A DNA stretch of 37,416 nt, taken from positions 1 to 37,416 of the forward strand of contig JAFWGU010000029.1 of NCBI GenBank assembly GCA_017512285.1. The letters are read 5' to 3'. Under the pieces are notes generated by a model. The model was not told the DNA's origin. It was given only the letters and a program-made list of their open reading frames with translations, and did no database searches. Positions 1 to 6,095 of this stretch are shown here, one piece after another. The first letter of the stretch is position 1. Each line of letters begins with the position of its first letter. The position numbers and the translations under genes were made by a program. The stretch comes from Erysipelotrichaceae bacterium. GTDB lineage: Bacteria; Bacillota_I; Bacilli_A; Erysipelotrichales; Erysipelotrichaceae.

Positions 1-1
1 A

Positions 2-100
2 GATATTGAAAAGTACATACATTACTTTAACAATCATAGACCAGCATATTCGCTCAACTATAAAACCCCACTTCAGTTCAAATCTGAAATGGGGTTCTAG
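2..100 (+). mobile_element. IS3-family transposase (OrfB), C-terminal end only
   Basis: An open frame enters from the left edge and ends with TAG. Its 32 residues contain HYFNNHRPAYSLNYKTP, which matches the C-terminus of IS3-family DDE integrases (pattern Y-N-x-x-R-P-x-x-L-x-x-x-T-P). The catalytic DDE residues lie outside the window, so activity cannot be judged. The gene runs toward the SIS pair and stops about 40 bp before the apparent right end of the element. The family call is firm; the IS name is not recognisable from this fragment. Confidence 0.85.
66..94 (-). terminator. Hairpin inside the end of the transposase gene
   Basis: Arms CCCCACTTCAG and CTGAAATGGGG form an 11-position stem with one mismatch and a 7-nt loop. 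Read on the minus strand it is followed by TTTTAT, so it best serves as a terminator for transcripts arriving from the SIS genes. On the plus strand the U-tract is poor. It lies within the transposase coding sequence. Confidence 0.55.
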
Positions 101-110
101 GTGCTTTTTA

Positions 111-140
111 TGAACTGTCTACTTTTACTTGACTAGTTCA
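111..140. repeat. Probable right terminal inverted repeat of the IS3-family element
   Basis: The 30 bp after the transposase stop begin TGAACTGTCTAC and finish ACTTGACTAGTTCA, ending in CA as IS3-family ends do. The outermost six bases on each side, TGAACT and AGTTCA, are inverted copies of one another. The left terminal repeat and the target duplication are outside the window, so the exact boundary is inferred. Confidence 0.5.
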
Positions 141-160
141 CAATGAGCCTCTTTCCATGC

Positions 161-892
161 TTATATTCTGCCCTTGTAGTGCTCCTTCAGTTCCCTGTCG
201 TGAGCCTCGTCGCCAGTCAGGACCGGAGGATTGTAACCGTGCTCCTTGAGGATCTCAACCGTTCTTACGGCTGCCATCTGAGCCACGGCGTTATTGCAGA
301 TGGATGATACCGAGCTTACCTTTTCAATGCCGTTGGTCGGCAATAAGGCATCACCGTGCGGGCCGCAGTTGTCAATGACAACATCGCCAAGCATGTAGAG
401 CTTCTTGCCGCTTGGATGTCTTGATGCCTCGGCCAGGGTGTGTTCCATTGAAGTGATGACAATGACCTTGTGGCCGTTCTCCTTCGCCAGCATTGCGAAA
501 TCAATGCCGACACCGTTGATGCCGGAATTGGAAATGACGAAGAAGATGTCGTTTTCCCTGATGTCATACAGGTTGTAGAAATACTGGGCAACGCCCTGTC
601 TTCTCTCAAACTTGTTGACCTTGTCAGTGAATTCCTCCAGGGTGAACTCACCAAGTATTACGGCATCGGCGTTTTCGATAATATGCACCGGTACCAGTGA
701 GCCTTCTCTTAATGAAATGTCTATGGCCAGACCTACGGAGTGACCTGAACCGAAGACGTGAACTACACCGTCGTTTTCGATGCATCTGGCCATTAGCTGG
801 GCAGTTTCCTCAATTACGTCCTTCTGGCTTTCGTACAGGTGGTCAAGCAGTGACTGGATCTTATCCAGGAATACCTTTGCGTCTACCGTCAT
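161..892 (-). CDS. SIS-domain protein, UPF0309-like putative phosphosugar isomerase/binding protein
   Basis: A 243-residue cytoplasmic sugar-isomerase (SIS) fold protein, resembling the UPF0309 family of phosphoheptose-isomerase-like proteins. The helical N-terminus is followed by a glycine-rich loop, VFGSGHSVG (GSGHS at residues 48-52), and a second phosphate-binding loop, SNSG (121-124). Both are intact, so it probably binds a phosphorylated sugar; the substrate is unknown. The start at 892 is chosen because GGAGG sits 10 nt upstream. The in-frame ATG at 913 would overlap the upstream gene and lacks a site. It begins one base after the stop of a second SIS gene, so the two are co-transcribed and probably translationally coupled. 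Transcription likely ends in the hairpin inside the neighbouring IS. Confidence 0.85.
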   Translation of the reverse strand: MTVDAKVFLDKIQSLLDHLYESQKDVIEETAQLMARCIENDGVVHVFGSGHSVGLAIDISLREGSLVPVHIIENADAVILGEFTLEEFTDKVNKFERRQGVAQYFYNLYDIRENDIFFVISNSGINGVGIDFAMLAKENGHKVIVITSMEHTLAEASRHPSGKKLYMLGDVVIDNCGPHGDALLPTNGIEKVSSVSSICNNAVAQMAAVRTVEILKEHGYNPPVLTGDEAHDRELKEHYKGRI

Positions 893-893
893 T

Positions 894-1616
894 CTAGCGA
901 ACCCTCCTTCCATAAGGGTCTGTCAGGGCGTTGTTGTGAACGTCTGCTCCCTTTACGTTGGCTGACAGTAATACCGGAGCCTGACCGTGCTTCTCGATGA
1001 AGTATCTGTACAGTTCTCCCGTGATCATCTGTGCCATGATGTTTGTGACCGTGGTGCCGGTCTGACCGACCTTGACGCCGTCGACGTCAACTGCCACGTC
1101 AGGACATTCTGACTGCATGTCCAGCCAGATGTCAGCGTAATCCAGCAGGGTTCCGCCGCAATTGTCATAGTATGACTTGTTGACTACGGCTACGATCTTC
1201 TGACCTCTCTTCTTGGCCTCCTGGGCAAATCTCAGAACCAGAGGTTCATTTCCTCTCTCGCTTACCAGCACGTACAGGTCTCTGTCATCCAGTACGTACA
1301 TGGAAGTAAGCTGGTCATATACTTCCGGTCTGTTATAGATCTCAAATGTCTTGTAGACCTCTTCCTTGGTGCACATGTGTCTGATCAGAAGATCACCGAT
1401 GTTCATCTTGTGGAACGGTGCAATTCCGCCAGCCCGGTAGTTGAGCTCGTTGACAAACTCTATGCCGTGTCTGACGCCAAAAAGCTGTACTACCCCGCCG
1501 TTATCCATGCATTCGCCAAACATCCTGGCGATCACCTGGATCTTTTCCAGCTGGGTATCGTAGGCGCGGTCTATGTCGGCTTTCAGCTTATCCAGATAAA
1601 CCTTCTTGATATCCAT
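894..1616 (-). CDS. SIS-domain protein with degenerate sugar-phosphate loops
   Basis: A 240-residue paralogue of the downstream SIS protein, first gene of a two-gene operon. The fold is recognisable: a helical N-terminus, a GGVVQLFGVRHG loop, a strand leading to VSERG near residue 118, then NCGGTLLDYADIW. The canonical GSGHS loop has become GVRHG (47-51) and SNSG has become SERG (119-122). Loss of the serines that usually hold the sugar phosphate suggests altered substrate or a regulatory role. Because SIS proteins work as dimers or tetramers, a heteromer with the intact neighbour is plausible but inferred. The ATG at 1616 is preceded by AGAAGGA about 6 nt upstream. Confidence 0.8.
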   Translation of the reverse strand: MDIKKVYLDKLKADIDRAYDTQLEKIQVIARMFGECMDNGGVVQLFGVRHGIEFVNELNYRAGGIAPFHKMNIGDLLIRHMCTKEEVYKTFEIYNRPEVYDQLTSMYVLDDRDLYVLVSERGNEPLVLRFAQEAKKRGQKIVAVVNKSYYDNCGGTLLDYADIWLDMQSECPDVAVDVDGVKVGQTGTTVTNIMAQMITGELYRYFIEKHGQAPVLLSANVKGADVHNNALTDPYGRRVR

Positions 1617-1656
1617 TATTGTTCCTTCTTTCTTCCCTTACGGGTTCCTCATTTCT

Positions 1657-1685
1657 ATGATACCACACCGTGTGTCTCTTTTCAT
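1657..1685 (-). promoter_or_regulatory. Promoter of the SIS gene pair
   Basis: On the minus strand ATGAAA (-35, four of six matches) is followed by 17 bp and TATCAT (-10), with an extended TGG just before the -10. The spacer holds the near-palindrome CACAC-N-GTGTG, a possible operator for an unseen regulator. It lies directly downstream of the aspS terminator, so the SIS pair appears to be an independent unit. Confidence 0.55.
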
Positions 1686-1690
1686 TTATC

Positions 1691-1723
1691 AGGAAAAAAG
1701 AAAACCGCTTTTTCAGCGGTTTT
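1691..1723 (-). terminator. Intrinsic terminator of hisS-aspS
   Basis: Perfect 9-bp arms AAAACCGCT and AGCGGTTTT with a 5-nt loop lie five bases past the aspS stop. On the minus strand they are followed by a long T-rich run (TTTTCTTTTTT). It separates the aminoacyl-tRNA synthetase operon from the SIS genes. Confidence 0.9.
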
Positions 1724-1727
1724 ACTT

Positions 1728-3467
1728 CTACTTGACTATTCTGATGTGCAGTTCGTCCAGCTGCTTCTGGTCGACTTCCGTCGGTGCATCAGACATCGGG
1801 CACTTCGCATTGGCATTCTTCGGGAAGGCAATTACGTCACGCAGAGATTCACTGCCTGTTAATATCATTGCCACTCTGTCCAGACCCAATGCCAGTCCGC
1901 CATGAGGCGGTGTGCCGTACTTCAGGGCATCAATGAAGAAGCCGAAGCGGTTTTGGATCTCTTCTTTTGACAGACTCAACAGTTCAAAGATCTTTTCCTG
2001 CAGGTCGCAGTCATAGATCCTTAAGCTGCCGCCGCCTAATTCATAGCCGTTGAGAACGACGTCATAGGCGTATGAACGTACCTGTTCCGGATCTTCATCC
2101 AGTAACGGCAGGTCTTCGTCCATCGGTCTGGTGAATGGATGGTGCTCTGAATAGTAGCGGTTGTCTTCAGCGCTCCATTCAAACATCGGGAATTCAACGA
2201 TCCATAAGAAGTCATAGGTATCTGGCTGAATGAGACCAAGCGTCTTGCCGAAGTGGCTTCTTAACGCACCCAATGCGCTGCAGGTCTTGTTCCATCTGCC
2301 GGAAACGATGAGGATCAGATCTCCGTTTTTGAGATTCAGAGTCTTCTTCAGGTTTTCCTTTTCCTCTTCAGAGAAGAACTTTACAGGACTGCCTTCCAGC
2401 TCATCGTTCTGATACTTCATGATGACAAGTCCCTTGGCACCGTTCTTCTTGGCCAGGTCAGTCAGCTTGTCCTGTTCCTTGCGGCTGTAGTTTTCACAAT
2501 GGTCAACTACCAGGGCTTTTATGGCTCCCTTGGCTGCCAGGCCTTCCTCAAAGGCCTTGAATTCAGAGTTGCGGAATACTTCCGTAACGTCCTGCAGTTT
2601 CAGTTCAAATCTGGTATCAGGCTTGTCTGAGCCGTACATGTTCATGGCGTCAACATACTTGAAGCGTCTGAACGGGGTCTCGATGTCAATGCCCTTTACA
2701 TCCTTCATGACCTTCTTTAACAGGCCTTCAGTCAGGGTCAGGATCTCATCCTGTGACAGGAAGCTTGTTTCAATGTCCAGCTGAGTGAAGTCGAGCTGTC
2801 TGTCAGCTCTTAAGTCCTCATCTCTGAAGCATCTGGCAACCTGATAATATCTTTCAAAACCGGCTACCATCAGAAGCTGCTTGAACTGCTGAGGTGACTG
2901 CGGTAAGGCATAGAAACAGCCAGGGTGAACACGTGAAGGAACGAGATAGTCTCTGGCGCCTTCCGGTGTGCTCTTGGCCAGTACAGGTGTCTCGACTTCG
3001 ATGAAGTCATTGGCATCGAGATACTCATGCATGGCTCTTACGATCTTGGCTCTGGTGAAGAGCTTCTGCTGTAATACAGGTCTTCTTAAGTCCAGATATC
3101 TGTATTTCAGTCTGGTGTCCTCCAGGGCATCGGTATCATCGGCAATGATGAAAGGAGTCGTGGCAGCCGTGTTGATGATCTCAACCTTTTCTGCCTTGAC
3201 TTCGATCTCGCCGGTTGCCATCTTTGGATTGGCATCCTTTCTGGCGATTACTTCACCGGTTACCTGCAGGATGTATTCGTTTCTGACGCTCTTTACGGCA
3301 TCAGTCTGCGTTTCATCGCACAGTATCTGCGTGATTCCGTATCTGTCTCTCAAGTCAATGAAGACCATTGAGCCCAGGTTTCTTCTCTTGGCGACCCAGC
3401 CGATCAGGGTAACCTTCTTACCTACATCGGACAGTCTTAACTCTCCATTTGTATGTGTTCTCTTCAT
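1728..3467 (-). CDS. aspS: Aspartyl-tRNA synthetase
   Basis: A 579-residue class IIb synthetase that charges tRNA-Asp in the cytoplasm. Order: an OB-fold anticodon-binding domain (about 1-110, with GWVAKRR and FIDLRDR), class II motif 1, motif 2 (YYQVARCFRDEDLRADRQ), the bacterial GAD insertion domain (about 285-410) and motif 3 near the C-terminus (GGLALGLDRVAM). The length is normal for bacterial AspRS. Whether it also mischarges tRNA-Asn depends on a gatCAB or asnS search outside the window. It starts four bases after the hisS stop, so it shares the hisS T-box leader and promoter. A strong terminator follows it. Confidence 0.97.
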   Translation of the reverse strand: MKRTHTNGELRLSDVGKKVTLIGWVAKRRNLGSMVFIDLRDRYGITQILCDETQTDAVKSVRNEYILQVTGEVIARKDANPKMATGEIEVKAEKVEIINTAATTPFIIADDTDALEDTRLKYRYLDLRRPVLQQKLFTRAKIVRAMHEYLDANDFIEVETPVLAKSTPEGARDYLVPSRVHPGCFYALPQSPQQFKQLLMVAGFERYYQVARCFRDEDLRADRQLDFTQLDIETSFLSQDEILTLTEGLLKKVMKDVKGIDIETPFRRFKYVDAMNMYGSDKPDTRFELKLQDVTEVFRNSEFKAFEEGLAAKGAIKALVVDHCENYSRKEQDKLTDLAKKNGAKGLVIMKYQNDELEGSPVKFFSEEEKENLKKTLNLKNGDLILIVSGRWNKTCSALGALRSHFGKTLGLIQPDTYDFLWIVEFPMFEWSAEDNRYYSEHHPFTRPMDEDLPLLDEDPEQVRSYAYDVVLNGYELGGGSLRIYDCDLQEKIFELLSLSKEEIQNRFGFFIDALKYGTPPHGGLALGLDRVAMILTGSESLRDVIAFPKNANAKCPMSDAPTEVDQKQLDELHIRIVK

Positions 3468-3471
3468 GATC

Positions 3472-4746
3472 TTATTCCCCCTCTGTCATCTTCCTGACAG
3501 TTTCCGTTAATTCATCAAATGACACCGTTATCTGTGTCTTGTTTACCGTATCCTTGACCTGTGCCTTGCCTTCGGCATACTCATCTTCACCCAGGATGAC
3601 GATGGCTCTGGCACCTGAACGGTCAGAAGCCTTGAACTGAGCCTTCAGGGATCTGCCCTGATAGTCCATGTCTACCTTGAAGCCGGCTTCACGCAGCTTC
3701 TGAGCGGCCTTCAAGCCATATGTGGCAACATTTCCCAGTGAGATGACATAGACGTCAGCGTTGCCCGAATCAGCCTTCAGACTGTTCTGTTCCTCTGCCA
3801 GAAGGATCATTCTTTCTAAGCCCATGCCAAATCCGATGCCCGGCAGTTCTCCGCCGCCGAAGTAGTTTACCAGTCCGTCATACTGACCGCCGGCAAATAC
3901 GGCTGCCTGCTGACCGGCTGCGTCTACCGGTACGGCTTCAAATACGGTATTGCTATAGTAGTCCAGGCCTCTTACCAGATGGTCGTCAATGACATATGGA
4001 ATACCCAGATCATCCAATGCCTGTAACACTTTTTCGAAGTACTCCCTTGAGGATTCATTGAGATAATCCTTTACCGAAGGAGCGTTCTTGAAGAACTCCT
4101 TGTCCTTGTCGATTTTGCAGTCGAGAATGCGCAGCGGATTCATCTCATAGCGGCGATGGCAGTCTTCACACAGTTCATCAAGATAAGGTCTGAAATATTC
4201 CCTCAAGGCATTGCGGTATGCCGTTCTGGATTCCTCATCACCCAGTGAGTTGATCAGGATCCTGACGTTATTCAGTCCCAGTCTTCTGACGATGTCATGT
4301 CCTAAGGCGATGACTTCGGCATCCAGCAATGGGGACTTGGCTCCGATGACCTCAACGCCGAACTGGTGGAACTGACGGTATCTGCCCTTCTGCGGTCTCT
4401 CGTGTCTGAACATCGGTCCCATGTAGAACAGCTTCTTGGGCAGTTCTCCCGGGTTACCGTACATCTTGTGTTCAACGAAGGACCTGATTACGCCCTTTGT
4501 GCCTTCCGGTCTCAATGTGAATGATGAATCACCCATCTCAAATGTGTACATTTCCTTGGTTACCATGTCACTGGAATCATTTTCCGTCTTGAATACTTCC
4601 GTGTACTCAAAGATCGGTGTTCTGATCTCGCTGTAGCCGTACAGCGCACAGGTCTCTCTAATGATGTTTTCGACCTGCTGCCACAGACTGACCTGATCGC
4701 CGATCAGATCCTGTGTGCCTCTTGGTACCTGATATCTGTTTGCCAT
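3472..4746 (-). CDS. hisS: Histidyl-tRNA synthetase
   Basis: A 424-residue class IIa synthetase that charges tRNA-His. Visible marks are the N-terminal PRGTQDL, motif 2 (FRHERPQKGRYRQFHQFG), the His-specific LVRGLDYYSNTVFE, motif 3 (GIGFGMGLERMI) and a C-terminal anticodon-binding domain. The ATG at 4746 is chosen because AGGAGG lies 6 nt upstream. The longer frame from a TTG at 4770 would read through the leader terminator and has no binding site. It is the first gene of hisS-aspS and is controlled by the T-box leader ending about 15 nt before its start. Confidence 0.97.
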   Translation of the reverse strand: MANRYQVPRGTQDLIGDQVSLWQQVENIIRETCALYGYSEIRTPIFEYTEVFKTENDSSDMVTKEMYTFEMGDSSFTLRPEGTKGVIRSFVEHKMYGNPGELPKKLFYMGPMFRHERPQKGRYRQFHQFGVEVIGAKSPLLDAEVIALGHDIVRRLGLNNVRILINSLGDEESRTAYRNALREYFRPYLDELCEDCHRRYEMNPLRILDCKIDKDKEFFKNAPSVKDYLNESSREYFEKVLQALDDLGIPYVIDDHLVRGLDYYSNTVFEAVPVDAAGQQAAVFAGGQYDGLVNYFGGGELPGIGFGMGLERMILLAEEQNSLKADSGNADVYVISLGNVATYGLKAAQKLREAGFKVDMDYQGRSLKAQFKASDRSGARAIVILGEDEYAEGKAQVKDTVNKTQITVSFDELTETVRKMTEGE

Positions 4747-4760
4747 TGCCAACCTCCTGT

Positions 4761-4791
4761 AAAAAAACAAAAACGCCCGATAAGGACGTTT
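4761..4791 (-). terminator. T-box regulated attenuator terminator of hisS-aspS
   Basis: On the minus strand the arms AAACGUCC and GGGCGUUU form an 8-bp stem with one G-U pair and a 5-nt loop, followed by TTTGTTTTTTT. It sits just before the hisS ribosome site and directly after the T-box sequence, as expected for the terminator that competes with the T-box antiterminator. Confidence 0.88.
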
Positions 4792-4976
4792 AACGTGGTG
4801 CCACCTTACTTCGCATGAAAATCATGCCTCAATTCCGTTAACGCCGGTTTACGTCCCTTCCTACTGTCTTTCAGAAAGGATCCTCCAAAGTGTCTGACAT
4901 CCAGCCTTCGGTAAAACTTGCACCAACCGTTTTCTCTCTAAGCCGATCACTGAATGTTTTCTTTTTCTCAGGATAT
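4792..4976 (-). promoter_or_regulatory. T-box leader (tRNA-sensing riboswitch) of hisS-aspS
   Basis: The minus strand carries AAGGTGGCACCACG at 4794-4807, the 14-nt T-box that pairs with the tRNA acceptor end. Upstream are the conserved stem I elements AGAGAG (AG bulge) and GGTTGGTGCAAG (distal loop). The specifier region reads AGACACTTTGGAG: CAC (His) is at 4890-4892, overlapped by GAC (Asp) at 4892-4894. Binding of uncharged tRNA should stabilise the antiterminator and let RNA polymerase read into hisS-aspS. The exact pairing of stem I was not folded, so the specifier frame is inferred. The riboswitch identity itself is secure. Confidence 0.93.
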
Positions 4977-4982
4977 GCATAT

Positions 4983-5011
4983 ATGTTAGCACAATGAACT
5001 GTCTGTTTCAA
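4983..5011 (-). promoter_or_regulatory. Promoter of the T-box-hisS-aspS operon
   Basis: TTGAAA (-35), 17 bp, then TAACAT (-10) preceded by the extended element TGTGC. The predicted start near 4976 gives a leader long enough for a full T-box. The spacer carries CAGTTCATTGTG, closely matching the promoter in front of mraY. Confidence 0.75.
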
Positions 5012-5037
5012 CAAACCGCATGAAACAGAAAAAGAAA

Positions 5038-5055
5038 AATCCGCATGTGCGGATT
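5038..5055 (-). terminator. Terminator after the MDR dehydrogenase
   Basis: Perfect 8-bp arms AATCCGCA and TGCGGATT with a 2-nt centre lie five bases past the stop. The minus-strand sequence continues into TTTCTTTTTC. It closes the comN-to-MDR transcription unit before the hisS promoter. Confidence 0.85.
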
Positions 5056-5060
5056 CGTTT

Positions 5061-6080
5061 CTATTTCTTCCAGTCGATGATGACACCGGTATAGTTATCC
5101 CTGTCGTACATCAGTCCCCTGTAGGCTTCAAACAGCTGTTTTTCATCAGGCTCTATTTCGTGTGAAATGAGACGTGCAAGATGCAGCCTGCCATCGATCA
5201 TCATCTTCTCCAGATCAGCCATTGACCTGTTCATGTTGATCCTGGTACCGGCCACCTCAGCATTGTTGAATCTGCGGTTCAAGGCGCCTATTACCGTCAG
5301 CATCTTGCTGTGGATGGTGTAGAACGGAACGGATACGTTGGCGTCATATTCTTCACGCGGTGATCCCAGCAATACCACCTGACCGTACTTGCCGGTCATC
5401 TCAATGGCATTGAGGATGCAGCCGCTGTAGCCTGAGCAGTCAACGGCAATGTCAGCGCCGTCAGTATCGATTGATGACAGATACGTTCTGACCTGTTCCT
5501 CAAGCGGACAGCTGATGACGTTTCTGACGCCCATTCTTTCTGCCAGTTTTGCCCTGTTATTAAAGGTCTCAAAAGCCGTTACCTCACAGCCCATCATCTG
5601 ATAATAGAGAGCGGTTATGATTCCCAGGGTTCCCAGGCCCATGATGATGACCTTGTCATTGAATTTAACGTCAACCGGCAGTATGGCGTTGAGTGCAATG
5701 CGCTCCATCGTCATGAAGACAGCCTCTTTAGAGTTGGTCTCATCGCTTATCTTAAACACGACTCCGCCGTCACTTTTCGCCGGATCAAACATTGAAAGGC
5801 TGGCGTGCGGAGCGCTGCAGACGATCCTGTCGCCTTCCTTGAGGTTACTTATGTTTTTTCCGGTCTTAAGCACCCTGCCTACGGAGCAGTAACCCGGATA
5901 TACCGGATAGGTTGCTCCCTTCTTCAGAGCAAATACCCTGGAAAGTTCCGTACCGGCACTTATGAATGAGATCTCCGTTTCAAACAGGATCTCGTTAGCA
6001 CCGATCTTCTCAGGATCGATCTCTTCACTTACGATCCTGACGTCTTCCTTGCCGAAAATGACTACCTTTCTTGCCAGCAT
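5061..6080 (-). CDS. Zinc-independent-looking medium-chain dehydrogenase (MDR superfamily)
   Basis: A 339-residue oxidoreductase of the medium-chain dehydrogenase/reductase superfamily. It resembles the subgroup that includes 2-desacetyl-2-hydroxyethyl bacteriochlorophyllide dehydrogenase (ISAGTE followed by PGYCSVGRV). The Rossmann nucleotide-binding loop GLGTLG lies near residue 150 and is followed by an acidic residue in FETFNN, which favours NAD(H). The catalytic-zinc cysteine of classical alcohol dehydrogenases is replaced by Ser/Ala at SAGTE, and no four-cysteine structural zinc lobe is visible. The substrate is unknown. It starts 15 bp after rel with its own AGAGGT site, so it is probably co-transcribed with rel. 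Bacillus has dtd and an amidase between rel and hisS. Confidence 0.75.
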   Translation of the reverse strand: MLARKVVIFGKEDVRIVSEEIDPEKIGANEILFETEISFISAGTELSRVFALKKGATYPVYPGYCSVGRVLKTGKNISNLKEGDRIVCSAPHASLSMFDPAKSDGGVVFKISDETNSKEAVFMTMERIALNAILPVDVKFNDKVIIMGLGTLGIITALYYQMMGCEVTAFETFNNRAKLAERMGVRNVISCPLEEQVRTYLSSIDTDGADIAVDCSGYSGCILNAIEMTGKYGQVVLLGSPREEYDANVSVPFYTIHSKMLTVIGALNRRFNNAEVAGTRINMNRSMADLEKMMIDGRLHLARLISHEIEPDEKQLFEAYRGLMYDRDNYTGVIIDWKK

Positions 6081-6095
6081 GTCATTACCTCTTTT

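Noticed and set aside
2968-3510. 180-codon plus-strand frame opposite aspS
   Set aside because: Shadow of aspS with low-complexity, Ser/Leu-rich translation.
111-5008. ATGAACTGTCT shared by the IS end (110-120) and the hisS promoter region (4995-5005)
   Set aside because: An 11-base match between two places is expected by chance in a window of this size, and neither flank extends the similarity.
4871-5086. 71-codon minus-strand frame across the hisS leader
   Set aside because: It lies over T-box stem I and the promoter; conservation is explained by the RNA structure.
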